Assembly: GCF_000485795.1 (NCBI RefSeq)
Contig: NZ_AXZL01000068.1
Location: 62,001 to 126,000, forward strand
Source of the DNA: Shewanella decolorationis S12
GTDB lineage: Bacteria > Pseudomonadota > Gammaproteobacteria > Enterobacterales > Shewanellaceae
Reading direction: 5' to 3'
Length of the DNA: 64,000 nucleotides
Shown: positions 38,865 through 47,665 of the stretch, piece by piece
Layout of the letters: every line of letters starts with the position of its first letter
Position numbering within the stretch: position 1 is the first letter of the stretch
The notes under the pieces: generated by a model
Databases searched by the model: none
Told to the model about the DNA's origin: nothing
What the model saw: only the letters and a program-made list of their open reading frames with translations
Translations under genes and position numbers: made by a program

Positions 38865-39243
38865 TTCCCTCTTCGCATTCGGCTTAGTGCATGTTTTAGC
38901 GTTTATGTTAGTGCTCTCTTAAATCGAGTGGCTTTGGCTAACCAAGGCCACTCTGCTTATCACGCTGTGTTCGCTATATCGTTTTGTAAGCTTTTTTATC
39001 CCGCCTATTTTACCTCGGTTTAAATTGATTACGGGGTTGGCAACTTCTGCCTCACCGTATTAACGCGACTTTTCACTCCCTTGACTGTAAATCCTGACTG
39101 ACAATTTTTGTGGGATTTTCTCGACACATTAGACCAAGGAATACTTGCTTTACGTTCGCGTAAACGTCAGAGTGGTTTCATTGTCACTATTTATCCGCCG
39201 TTGGCGACTGTTACCGCCAAGGCACCTTTAGCTTGGAGTCCCC
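38865..39243. other. Region between metA and the branched-chain operon
   Basis: 379 bases without a gene. A stem with GAGTGGCTTTGG (38926-38937) and CCAAGGCCACTC (38942-38953) follows metA and may end its transcript, though the T tail is weak. Towards the operon lies the perfect TTTACG-N4-CGTAAA element (39149-39164). Confidence 0.6.
39149..39164. promoter_or_regulatory. TTTACGTTCGCGTAAA palindrome before the Ile/Val operon
   Basis: Perfect 16-base palindrome in the outer twelve positions, 80 bases before the thiolase start. Fits the LiuR operator type predicted for leucine/isoleucine/valine catabolic genes in gammaproteobacteria; it shares 15 of 16 bases with the tyrR-upstream copy. Confidence 0.68.
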
Positions 39244-40434
39244 ATGAGTACTGAACAATTTAACCAAGAGATCGTTATTGTTGCCGCTAAACGCACCCCA
39301 ATGGGTGGCTTTCAAGGCAGTTTGTCTGGCGTAACGTCTCCGAGCTTAGCGGCCACCGCCATCAAAGCCCTGTTAGCCGATACCCAAGTTGCGCCTGATA
39401 AGGTCGATGAAGTGTTAATGGGCTGCGTATTGCCTGCGGGTCTTGGGCAAGCGCCAGCGCGTCAGGCGACTTTAGGTGCAGGTTTACCTCTGTCTGTAGG
39501 CGCTACGACCGTAAACAAAGTTTGTGGCTCTGGGATGAAAACCGTGATGCTTGCCCACGATTTACTCAAAGCGGGCAGTGCTAAGTTGGTAATTGCAGGT
39601 GGCATGGAAAGCATGAGCCAAGCCCCTTACTTGCTAGATAAAGCGCGCTCAGGCATGCGTATGGGTCATGGCAAGGTATTAGATCATATGTTCCTCGATG
39701 GTTTAGAAGATGCCTACACTGGTGGTGCTATGGGCACATTTGCCCAGAAAACTGCCGATGAATATGGCTTAACCCGCGAGCAAATGGACGCGTTTGCTTT
39801 AAGCTCGCTCGAAAAAGCCAATGCTGCTATTAACTCTGGTGCCTTCAAGGCGGAAATTGTACCTGTGACTGTGAGCGATCGCCGTGGTGATGTGACTATC
39901 GATACCGATGAGCAGCCAGGTAACGCCCGTCCTGAAAAAATCCCTGCACTGCGCCCAGCCTTTGCTAAAGATGGCACTATTACTGCGGCAAACTCAAGCT
40001 CAATTTCCGATGGCGCAGCGGCGCTGATGCTAACCACCCGCGCCAATGCCGAGCAGTTAGGCTTAACAGTGCTGGCCACCATCAAGGGTCATACAACCCA
40101 TGCCCAGGAGCCATCACTCTTTACCACAGCGCCCGTTGGCGCTATGGCAAAACTGCTGAGCAATGTGGGTTGGTCTAAGGATGAGGTTGACCTGTTCGAA
40201 ATCAACGAAGCCTTTGCCATGGTGACTATGCTGGCGGTTTCTGAATTAGGTTTAGATATGGCCAAAGTGAACGTGAACGGTGGCGCCTGTGCCTTAGGTC
40301 ATCCTATCGGTTGCTCGGGTGCACGTTTGCTGGTGACCTTAATTCATGCACTTAAAGCCCGTGGGCTTAAGCGCGGCGTAGCCTCACTCTGTATCGGTGG
40401 CGGTGAAGCCACAGCTATGGCTATCGAAGTCTAA
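39244..40434 (+). CDS. atoB: Acyl-CoA thiolase (acetyl-CoA C-acyltransferase) of Ile degradation
   Basis: Thiolase of 396 residues, first gene of the isoleucine/valine operon. NKVCGSGMKTVMLA has the nucleophilic Cys, NVNGGACALGHPIGCSGARLLVTL has the histidine, and CIGGGEATAMAIE the second cysteine. Family enzymes cleave acetoacetyl-CoA or 2-methylacetoacetyl-CoA; with the gene neighbours, the latter (last step of isoleucine breakdown to acetyl-CoA plus propionyl-CoA) is likely. The symbol is the usual generic annotation, not proof of substrate. Confidence 0.92.
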   Translation: MSTEQFNQEIVIVAAKRTPMGGFQGSLSGVTSPSLAATAIKALLADTQVAPDKVDEVLMGCVLPAGLGQAPARQATLGAGLPLSVGATTVNKVCGSGMKTVMLAHDLLKAGSAKLVIAGGMESMSQAPYLLDKARSGMRMGHGKVLDHMFLDGLEDAYTGGAMGTFAQKTADEYGLTREQMDAFALSSLEKANAAINSGAFKAEIVPVTVSDRRGDVTIDTDEQPGNARPEKIPALRPAFAKDGTITAANSSSISDGAAALMLTTRANAEQLGLTVLATIKGHTTHAQEPSLFTTAPVGAMAKLLSNVGWSKDEVDLFEINEAFAMVTMLAVSELGLDMAKVNVNGGACALGHPIGCSGARLLVTLIHALKARGLKRGVASLCIGGGEATAMAIEV

Positions 40435-40568
40435 TCAAAGGCTTATCGCGAATCACGGCAAAACAATCAACAAGACCAAGACTGAGCTGGCAAGGGCAAA
40501 CATCCCGCTGAGGATAAATATAATATCGCACCGCCAGCTCGACCCTAAACAAGGAAAAGGATTGCAAC

Positions 40569-42068
40569 ATGACCACACAAGTTAAGCATTACATCGATGG
40601 CGAATTCACCACAGGCACTGGTACATCACAAATTGTGGTGACCAATCCCGCCAATAACGAGCCGATTGCCGTTATTAATAGTGCTACGGCCGATGAAGTC
40701 CACGCGGCCATAGCCAGTGCCAAGGCTGCTTTTAAGACGTGGAAAGAAGTACCTGTGTCTGAGCGTGCCCGTGTCATGTTGCGCTACCAACACTTGTTAA
40801 AAGAACACCACGACGAACTGGCGACTATCCTTGCCAAAGAAACCGGCAAAACCTTTGAGGATGCCAAGGGCGATGTGTGGCGCGGAATTGAAGTGGCGGA
40901 ACATGCCTGCAACATTGCTTCATTACTGATGGGCGAAACCGTTGAGAACGTCGCGCGTTCAATCGATACCTACAGCTACACTCAGCCTCTTGGCGTGTGT
41001 GCGGGCATCACGCCGTTTAACTTCCCTGCGATGATCCCACTGTGGATGTTCCCACTGGCGATTGCCTGCGGTAACACATTTATCCTCAAACCATCTGAGC
41101 AAGACCCTATGACGCCGCAGCGCTTAGTTGAGCTGTTTGTTGAAGCGGGTGCGCCAAAGGGCGTATTACAGCTGGTGCATGGCGATAAAACTGCGGTCGA
41201 TATCCTACTGGCCGATCCTGCGGTAAAAGCCATTTCCTTCGTTGGCTCTGTGGCTGTAGGTCAATACATCTACAAAACCGGTACCGATAACTTAAAACGA
41301 GTGCAAGCCTTTGCTGGGGCAAAAAACCACTGCGTGATCATGCCTGATGCGAATAAGCAGCAAGTGATCAACAACTTGGTCGGTGCATCGGTCGGTGCTG
41401 CGGGGCAACGCTGTATGGCGATTTCGGTCGCGGTATTTGTCGGCGCGGCTAAGGAGTGGATCCCTGAGCTCAAAGAAGCGCTGGCAAAGGTTCGCCCAGG
41501 TTTATGGGACGATAAAGAAGCGGGTTACGGCCCGCTGATTAGCCCAGCTGCTAAAGCGCGCGTGCTCAAACTTATCGCCCAAGGTAAGGAAGAGGGCGCA
41601 GAGTGTTTACTCGATGGCAGTGACTTTACTGTGGCGGGCTATGAGTCAGGTAACTGGGTCGGGCCAACCATGTTCACTAAGGTCACGACCGACATGAGCA
41701 TCTACAAAGAAGAAATCTTTGGCCCAGTGCTCTGCTGTATGGAGTCCGATTCATTAGAAGAGGCCATCGAACTGGTTAACGCCAGCCCTTACGGCAATGG
41801 TACCTCTATCTTTACCGCAAGCGGCGCCGCAGCCCGTAAATATCAACACGAAATCGAAGTTGGCCAAGTCGGTATCAACGTGCCTATCCCTGTGCCATTA
41901 CCTTTCTTCTCGTTCACGGGTTGGAAGGGCAGTTTCTACGGCGACCAACACGCTTACGGTAAACAAGCGGTACGTTTCTACACTGAAACTAAAACCATTA
42001 CCTCTCGCTGGTTCGAGTCGGATATTACCGTGGCCGCAGGTCCAAATATGAGCATTAACTTGCGCTAA
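40569..42068 (+). CDS. mmsA: MmsA, CoA-acylating methylmalonate-semialdehyde dehydrogenase
   Basis: NAD-dependent, CoA-acylating aldehyde dehydrogenase of 499 residues; converts (methyl)malonate semialdehyde to propionyl-/acetyl-Co[40 protein letters not shown] is the cofactor region; [13 protein letters not shown] and GQRCMAIS (nucleophilic Cys) are MmsA hallmarks. The final aldehyde dehydrogenase block [11 protein letters not shown] is present. 134 bases separate it from the thiolase gene. It completes the valine branch together with the later HIBADH gene. Confidence 0.96.
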   Translation: MTTQVKHYIDGEFTTGTGTSQIVVTNPANNEPIAVINSATADEVHAAIASAKAAFKTWKEVPVSERARVMLRYQHLLKEHHDELATILAKETGKTFEDAKGDVWRGIEVAEHACNIASLLMGETVENVARSIDTYSYTQPLGVCAGITPFNFPAMIPLWMFPLAIACGNTFILKPSEQDPMTPQRLVELFVEAGAPKGVLQLVHGDKTAVDILLADPAVKAISFVGSVAVGQYIYKTGTDNLKRVQAFAGAKNHCVIMPDANKQQVINNLVGASVGAAGQRCMAISVAVFVGAAKEWIPELKEALAKVRPGLWDDKEAGYGPLISPAAKARVLKLIAQGKEEGAECLLDGSDFTVAGYESGNWVGPTMFTKVTTDMSIYKEEIFGPVLCCMESDSLEEAIELVNASPYGNGTSIFTASGAAARKYQHEIEVGQVGINVPIPVPLPFFSFTGWKGSFYGDQHAYGKQAVRFYTETKTITSRWFESDITVAAGPNMSINLR

Positions 42069-42229
42069 GCGGTTTAAAAACAGTTTCAACGCATTGTGAA
42101 ACGGCAGGTGATTCAGTCTAAACGTGGCGCCAGTGGGCACCCATTGATGATAAGCCTGCCGATATATTCACTGTGTATTACGCAAAAGATATTGACGAAA
42201 AAATGGCCAAAGAGTCATAGGAGAGCCAA

Positions 42230-43387
42230 ATGGATTTTAATTTCAACGAAGACCAACGCCAATTTGCCGATCTGGCCCGCCAGTTCGCGGCGGATGAACT
42301 CGCCCCCTTCGCCGCCAAATGGGACGAAGAACATCATTTCCCTAAGGATGTGATCCAAAAAGCCGGTGAGCTGGGTTTCTGCTCCCTGTATTCCCCCGAA
42401 TCGGAAGGTGGCATGGGCCTGTCGCGCTTAGATTCCTCGATTATTTTCGAGGAGCTGGCAAAGGGCTGTACAGCCACAACGGCTATGCTGACGATTCACA
42501 ATATGGCCACTTGGATGGTCACCACTTGGGGCACTGAGACGCTGCGTCAAGCTTGGTCTGAGCCCTTGACCACGGGTCAAATGCTCGCCTCTTACTGCTT
42601 AACTGAACCCGGCGCTGGCTCGGATGCAGCATCCTTGCAAACCAAAGCGGTGCGTGAGGGTGATGAATATGTGGTATCTGGCTCTAAGATGTTTATCTCG
42701 GGTGCAGGTTCAACTGAGCTTTTAGTTGTAATGTGCCGCACTGGCCAAGCTGGGCCAAAAGGAATATCGGCGATTGCTATTCCTGCCGACAGTGAAGGCA
42801 TTATCTATGGCAAGGCCGAAGATAAGATGGGCTGGAACGCGCAGCCGACGCGCTTAGTCACCTTCGATAACGTGCGTGTGCCCGTTGCGAACCTGCTCGG
42901 TGAAGAGGGGCAAGGCTTTACCTTTGCGATGAAAGGCTTAGACGGAGGTCGTATCAATATCGCTACTTGCTCTGTCGGTACGGCGCAGGCGGCTCTTGAG
43001 CGTGCGACTCAGTACATGAATGAGCGTCAGCAATTTGGTAAGCCGCTGGCAGCCTTCCAAGCGATGCAATTTAAGCTCGCCGATATGGCGACCGAATTAG
43101 TGGCCGCGCGTCAAATGGTGCGTTTGGCCGCCTTTAAACTCGACAGTTGCGACCCAGAAGCCACCGCCTATTGCGCGATGGCGAAGCGGTTTGCCACCGA
43201 TGTGGGCTTCCAAGTTTGTGATGCCGCGCTGCAAATTCATGGCGGATATGGTTATATCAGGGAGTACCCCTTAGAGCGTCACTTCCGTGATGTTCGCGTA
43301 CACCAGATTTTAGAGGGCACTAACGAGATTATGCGCCTCATTATCGCCCGTCGTTTACTCGACGAAAATGCCGGACAAATCCTCTAA
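42230..43387 (+). CDS. Acyl-CoA dehydrogenase (isobutyryl-/2-methylbutyryl-CoA)
   Basis: FAD-dependent acyl-CoA dehydrogenase of 385 residues. YCLTEPGAGSDAASLQTKA is the family signature 1 and QIHGGYGYIREYPLERHFRDVRVHQILEGTNEIMRLIIARRLL the C-terminal signature with the catalytic Glu in LEGTNE. Position in the operon between MmsA and two crotonase genes suggests it oxidises the branched acyl-CoAs (isobutyryl-CoA for valine, 2-methylbutyryl-CoA for isoleucine). Start ATG follows AGGAGAGCC. Confidence 0.93.
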   Translation: MDFNFNEDQRQFADLARQFAADELAPFAAKWDEEHHFPKDVIQKAGELGFCSLYSPESEGGMGLSRLDSSIIFEELAKGCTATTAMLTIHNMATWMVTTWGTETLRQAWSEPLTTGQMLASYCLTEPGAGSDAASLQTKAVREGDEYVVSGSKMFISGAGSTELLVVMCRTGQAGPKGISAIAIPADSEGIIYGKAEDKMGWNAQPTRLVTFDNVRVPVANLLGEEGQGFTFAMKGLDGGRINIATCSVGTAQAALERATQYMNERQQFGKPLAAFQAMQFKLADMATELVAARQMVRLAAFKLDSCDPEATAYCAMAKRFATDVGFQVCDAALQIHGGYGYIREYPLERHFRDVRVHQILEGTNEIMRLIIARRLLDENAGQIL

Positions 43388-43451
43388 GCTGCCCTGATGG
43401 GACTGTAGGATTTGGCGATAACCGATTGGAAATATAAGGGAGCCGAAACAG

Positions 43452-44225
43452 ATGGAATATTTAGTTGAGCGTATCGAAGGCCACACGGCGATTCTGACGA
43501 TGAACAATCCGCCGGCCAACACTTGGACCGCCCAGAGTTTGCAGGCGCTCAAGGCCAAAGTGCTGGAGCTTAATGCCAATAAGGACATTTATGCACTGGT
43601 ATTAACTGGCGAGGGCAACAAGTTTTTCTCCGCCGGTGCCGATTTAAAACTCTTTAGCGACGGTGATAAGGGCAATGCGGCGAGCATGGCAAAACACTTT
43701 GGCGAAGCATTTGAAACCTTAAGTCAGTTCCGCGGCGTATCGATTGCCGCCATTAACGGTTATGCCATGGGCGGCGGCCTAGAAGTCGCGCTGGCCTGTG
43801 ATATTCGTATCGCCGAAACTCAAGCCGTGATGGCACTGCCTGAGGCCACCGTTGGCCTGTTGCCCTGTGCGGGCGGCACCCAAAATCTGACCGCTTTAGT
43901 GGGCGAAGGTTGGGCTAAGCGAATGATCCTCTGCGGTGAGCGGGTGAATGCCGCCCAAGCGTTGAATTTGCGTTTAGTTGAGGAGGTGGTCGAAACGGGT
44001 GAAGCCTTAAATGCGGCGATTGCACTGGCCGCCAAAGTGGAAAATCAGAGCCCAAGCAGCGTCACAGCCTGTAAGACATTAATCCAAGCTGGGCGCCAAA
44101 TGCCGCGTAACCAAGCCTTACCGATAGAGCGTGAACTGTTTGTCGGTTTGTTCGATACTGAAGATCAGGCCGAAGGCGTGAACGCGTTTTTGGAAAAACG
44201 TAAAGCTGATTGGAAGAACCGCTAA
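43452..44225 (+). CDS. Enoyl-CoA hydratase
   Basis: Crotonase-fold protein of 257 residues. GGGLEVALACDIRIAE and MALPEATVGLLPCAGGTQ keep both catalytic glutamates of true hydratases, and FFSAGADLKLFS forms part of the oxyanion hole. Likely hydrates methacrylyl-CoA and tiglyl-CoA in the valine and isoleucine routes. The stop TAA overlaps the next gene's ATG by one base (TAATG). Confidence 0.93.
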   Translation: MEYLVERIEGHTAILTMNNPPANTWTAQSLQALKAKVLELNANKDIYALVLTGEGNKFFSAGADLKLFSDGDKGNAASMAKHFGEAFETLSQFRGVSIAAINGYAMGGGLEVALACDIRIAETQAVMALPEATVGLLPCAGGTQNLTALVGEGWAKRMILCGERVNAAQALNLRLVEEVVETGEALNAAIALAAKVENQSPSSVTACKTLIQAGRQMPRNQALPIERELFVGLFDTEDQAEGVNAFLEKRKADWKNR

Positions 44226-45376
44226 TGACACATTTAGTAGATAAGGCTGCACACACGTCCACCACACAAAATGTGGTTTTTCAAACCTTAGCCACCGCCT
44301 CAGGTAAATTAGTTGGGGTGGTGACGCTCAATGTTGAAAAAGCCCTCAACGCCTTGGATCTCGATATGGTTCGGGCTATGACGGTGCAGCTCAATTTGTG
44401 GAAAAAAGATCCGTTAATAGCCTGTGTGGTACTGGATGGCAGCGGAGAAAAGGCGTTTTGTGCGGGTGGCGATGTGCGCGCGTTATACCACGCGTCTGTT
44501 GCCGCTAAGGGACAAGTGACTGAGGTCGCTAAAGTATTCTTTGAAGAAGAATATCGCCTCGATTATCTACTGCATACCTTTGGCAAACCTGTGCTGGTAT
44601 GGGGCGATGGCATAGTGATGGGCGGTGGTCTGGGCCTGATGGCGGGCGCGAGTCATAGAGTCGTGACTGAAACCTCCCGTATCGCCATGCCTGAAGTCAC
44701 CATCGGGCTTTATCCCGATGTGGGTGGCAGTTATTTCCTCAACCGCATGCCGGGCAAAATGGGGCTGTTTTTAGGCTTAACGGCCTATCAAATGAACGCC
44801 GCCGATGCCTGTTACGTTGGCCTTGCCGATCATTATCTCAATCGTGACGACAAAGAGCTGATGTTCGATGCCATGGCGACTCTAGATTGGAGCGACACGC
44901 CAGCGCTGAACCATCAACGACTCGACTCGATGATCAACGAACTGTCGAACCAAGTTGATATTCCTAAAGGCGATAGTTTACTGGCCGAGAGCCAAGAGAT
45001 TATCGATAGGCTGATGGCGGGTAGTTTAACCGATATCGTCAGCCGTATGTCGACCTTAAGCACCGATGAAGCCTGGTTAAATAAAGCCTGTGCGACTATG
45101 CTCGCGGGCAGTCCTATCAGTTGGCATTTGGCGTATATTCAAACCCAACTCGGCACCAAACTCAGCCTAACACAATGTTTTAAATGGGAATTAACCGTCA
45201 GCGTGAACACCTGCGCTAAGGGCGATTTCTGTGAAGGCGTACGGGCACTGCTGATTGATAAAGACAGACAGCCCAAATGGCAATTTGCCGATGTGCAATC
45301 CGTGCCAAACAGCGTTATCGAGGACATTTTGACCTCACCTTGGGGAGAAGAGCATCCCTTAAGCCAATTAAGCTAA
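44225..45376 (+). CDS. 3-Hydroxyisobutyryl-CoA hydrolase
   Basis: Second crotonase-fold enzyme, 383 residues, longer than hydratases by a C-terminal extension (about 270-383) typical of HIBCH. AFCAGGDVRALYH is the oxyanion-hole segment and IGLYPDVGGSYFLNRMPG with the preceding MPEVT carries the catalytic glutamate. It removes CoA from 3-hydroxyisobutyryl-CoA so the dehydrogenase encoded next can act. The ATG at 44225 shares one base with the upstream stop; the in-frame TTG at 44210 is unneeded. Confidence 0.93.
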   Translation: MTHLVDKAAHTSTTQNVVFQTLATASGKLVGVVTLNVEKALNALDLDMVRAMTVQLNLWKKDPLIACVVLDGSGEKAFCAGGDVRALYHASVAAKGQVTEVAKVFFEEEYRLDYLLHTFGKPVLVWGDGIVMGGGLGLMAGASHRVVTETSRIAMPEVTIGLYPDVGGSYFLNRMPGKMGLFLGLTAYQMNAADACYVGLADHYLNRDDKELMFDAMATLDWSDTPALNHQRLDSMINELSNQVDIPKGDSLLAESQEIIDRLMAGSLTDIVSRMSTLSTDEAWLNKACATMLAGSPISWHLAYIQTQLGTKLSLTQCFKWELTVSVNTCAKGDFCEGVRALLIDKDRQPKWQFADVQSVPNSVIEDILTSPWGEEHPLSQLS

Positions 45377-45476
45377 GCCAATCGATGGCAGGTAAAGCGA
45401 GTGCTTTGCCTGCCATTTTTGTCTGGAATAACAACTATCTGGAATAATAAAGACACCAGAACACAGGAGTGATGGC

Positions 45477-46379
45477 ATGAGTACAGTAGCATTTATCGGT
45501 TTAGGTAATATGGGCGGCCCAATGGCGGCCAATTTATTAAAAGCGGGCATGACGGTACGTGTCTTCGACTTAGTGCCAGCCGCCATGCAAGCCTTGGCCG
45601 ACCAAGGCGCCTTAGTGTCGAGCACGGCATGCGGCGCTGCGGCGGGAGCCAATGTGGTGATCACTATGCTGCCCGCGGGCAAGCATGTTAGAAACTTATA
45701 CTTAGGTAATGGCAGCGAGAAAGGCCTACTCGAGGTAGTCGCTGGCGATACCTTGCTGATTGATTGCTCGACCATTGATGCCCAAAGTGCTCAGTTGGTG
45801 GCGGCCGAAGCGGCCAAGAGCGGTATCGAGTTTATCGATGCGCCAGTATCGGGCGGCACGGCAGGTGCAGCGGCGGGAACCTTAACCTTTATTTGTGGCG
45901 GTTCGGATATCGCCTTTGAGCGCGCGCAACCCGTACTCAATGCCATGGGCAAGAATATCTTCCACGCGGGCGGCGCAGGAGCTGGTCAGGTCGCTAAAAT
46001 ATGCAACAACATGCTGTTATCTGTGTTGATGGTCGGTACTTCCGAGGCGCTGCAAATGGGGATTGACCATGGTCTCGACCCTAAAGTGCTGTCGGACATT
46101 ATGAAGGTCAGCAGCGGCGGTAACTGGACGTTAGAGAAGTACAATCCTTGCCCAGGCGTGATGGAGAATGTGCCTTCTTCTAAGGGCTATCAGGGCGGCT
46201 TTATGGTAGATTTGATGGTTAAAGATCTCGGCCTCTCCCAAGAAGCTGCATTATTGAGCAATTCGAGTACACCTATGGGCTCACTCGCGCGCAGCTTGTA
46301 TGTTAATCATGCAAGACAAGGTAATGGTCGCCGAGACTTCTCCAGTATTTTTGAACAATTTGCACCACTTAAAAAATAG
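45477..46379 (+). CDS. mmsB: MmsB, 3-hydroxyisobutyrate dehydrogenase
   Basis: NAD-dependent beta-hydroxyacid dehydrogenase, 300 residues. FIGLGNMGGPMAANLLKAG is the dinucleotide loop, DAPVSGGTAGAAAGTLTFICGG the substrate motif, and GQVAKICNNMLLSVLM has the catalytic lysine. It oxidises 3-hydroxyisobutyrate to methylmalonate semialdehyde, the substrate of MmsA. The gene lies 100 bases after the hydrolase gene and 19 bases before the SDR gene. Confidence 0.95.
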   Translation: MSTVAFIGLGNMGGPMAANLLKAGMTVRVFDLVPAAMQALADQGALVSSTACGAAAGANVVITMLPAGKHVRNLYLGNGSEKGLLEVVAGDTLLIDCSTIDAQSAQLVAAEAAKSGIEFIDAPVSGGTAGAAAGTLTFICGGSDIAFERAQPVLNAMGKNIFHAGGAGAGQVAKICNNMLLSVLMVGTSEALQMGIDHGLDPKVLSDIMKVSSGGNWTLEKYNPCPGVMENVPSSKGYQGGFMVDLMVKDLGLSQEAALLSNSSTPMGSLARSLYVNHARQGNGRRDFSSIFEQFAPLKK

Positions 46380-46398
46380 ATAAACAAGGGATAACCAG

Positions 46399-47157
46399 AT
46401 GGATTTAAAAGATAAGGTTGTCGTCATCACTGGCGGCGCGGGTGGTTTAGGCTTAGCAATGGCGCACAATTTTGCGCAGGCGGGCGCTAAGTTGGCGCTG
46501 ATCGATGTGGATCAAGAAAAACTCGAACGCGCCTGTGCCGATTTAGGCTCAGCCACCGAAGTCCAAGGTTATGCGTTAGATATTACCGACGAAGAAGATG
46601 TGGTCGCAGGTTTTGCTTACATATTGGAAGATTTCGGCAAAATCAACGTATTAGTGAATAATGCCGGCATACTGCGCGATGGCATGTTAGTCAAAGCGAA
46701 AGACGGCAAAGTGACTGACCGTATGTCATTCGACCAATTCCAATCGGTGATCAATGTTAACCTGACTGGCACCTTCCTCTGTGGCCGTGAGGCGGCAGCG
46801 GCGATGATCGAATCGGGTCAAGCTGGGGTGATTGTCAACATTTCTAGCCTCGCCAAAGCGGGTAACGTAGGACAATCTAACTACGCAGCCTCTAAAGCGG
46901 GTGTGGCGGCTATGTCTGTGGGCTGGGCAAAAGAGTTAGCCCGTTACAATATCCGTAGCGCAGCGGTGGCACCAGGGGTGATTGCCACTGAAATGACGGC
47001 GGCGATGAAGCCAGAAGCGCTTGAGCGTTTAGAGAAGCTCGTGCCCGTTGGCCGTTTAGGCCAAGCGGAGGAGATAGCCTCTACCGTACGCTTTATCATT
47101 GAAAACGATTATGTAAATGGTCGTGTCTTTGAAGTAGATGGCGGTATCCGTCTGTAA
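46399..47157 (+). CDS. SDR, likely 2-methyl-3-hydroxybutyryl-CoA dehydrogenase
   Basis: Classical SDR of 252 residues. VVITGGAGGLGLAMAH is the NAD loop, NNAGI the structural motif, and VNISSLAKAGNVGQSNYAASKAG has Ser, Tyr and Lys. Position at the operon end suggests it oxidises 2-methyl-3-hydroxybutyryl-CoA for the thiolase (isoleucine branch). It resembles FabG-like reductases, but an extra lysine-rich loop (VKAKDGKVTDRMSFDQF) suggests CoA substrate binding, as in ketoacyl-CoA reductases. A terminator follows. Confidence 0.9.
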   Translation: MDLKDKVVVITGGAGGLGLAMAHNFAQAGAKLALIDVDQEKLERACADLGSATEVQGYALDITDEEDVVAGFAYILEDFGKINVLVNNAGILRDGMLVKAKDGKVTDRMSFDQFQSVINVNLTGTFLCGREAAAAMIESGQAGVIVNISSLAKAGNVGQSNYAASKAGVAAMSVGWAKELARYNIRSAAVAPGVIATEMTAAMKPEALERLEKLVPVGRLGQAEEIASTVRFIIENDYVNGRVFEVDGGIRL

Positions 47158-47181
47158 TATGCTATCTTATTGATATTAAAC

Positions 47182-47207
47182 AAAACCGAGCATTTGCTCG
47201 GTTTTTT
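47182..47207 (+). terminator. Terminator of the Ile/Val degradation operon
   Basis: AAAACCGAGC (47182-47191) pairs with GCTCGGTTTT (47196-47205), four-base loop, then TTTTTT. Confidence 0.9.
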
Positions 47208-47364
47208 ATTGGGTAAAGATAAGCGTATTAAAAGCGATTTTAGTGCCGCTCAATGGTGGAACGGAGTTGACATTTACTGGCTATCCTTCAACAATCGCAC
47301 TCCACTTTTTTTACATAACTTTACTAATAGGGTTGACATTATAGTGACGGAGTTGATTATCTGA

Positions 47365-47607
47365 ATGTCATGGCAGGATAAGGCCCTTTGGCTTGAAAAA
47401 ATCACTAAGCGCATGATGTTAATCGTCGGTGCCTTAGGTGTCATAGTGATCTACGGCGGCTTCTTCTTTCTTCTCTTCACAGGTCGTTCGGTCGCGGTGA
47501 TACCGTGGTTTTTTCTGCTGTCACCTTGGATTTGTATTTACTTTGGTCTCACGCAAGTGCAGCAGGCCAATGTCATCAAGTGGTTTATCAAAAAAGTAAA
47601 AAAATAA
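47365..47607 (+). CDS. Small two-helix membrane protein, unknown
   Basis: 80 residues that I do not recognise. An amphipathic start (MSWQDKALWLEKITKR) leads into two hydrophobic segments (about 18-39 and 43-62), then a lysine-rich end VIKWFIKKVKK, which suggests both ends are cytoplasmic. A GGAG lies 12-15 bases before the ATG. It stands in the same direction as the following peptidase-like gene, 58 bases upstream of it. A real but uncharacterised membrane gene is likely; I cannot exclude that it is noncoding. Confidence 0.55.
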   Translation: MSWQDKALWLEKITKRMMLIVGALGVIVIYGGFFFLLFTGRSVAVIPWFFLLSPWICIYFGLTQVQQANVIKWFIKKVKK

Positions 47608-47665
47608 GCCCGCAAAGGGCAGTGGCATATTTCGGTTTGTTGAGTTAGCAAACTTGGGGAATACA

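Noticed and set aside
47170..47364. 64-codon open frame after the Ile/Val operon
   Set aside because: It overlaps the operon terminator, has no good ribosome binding site, and its product has no family-like pattern.
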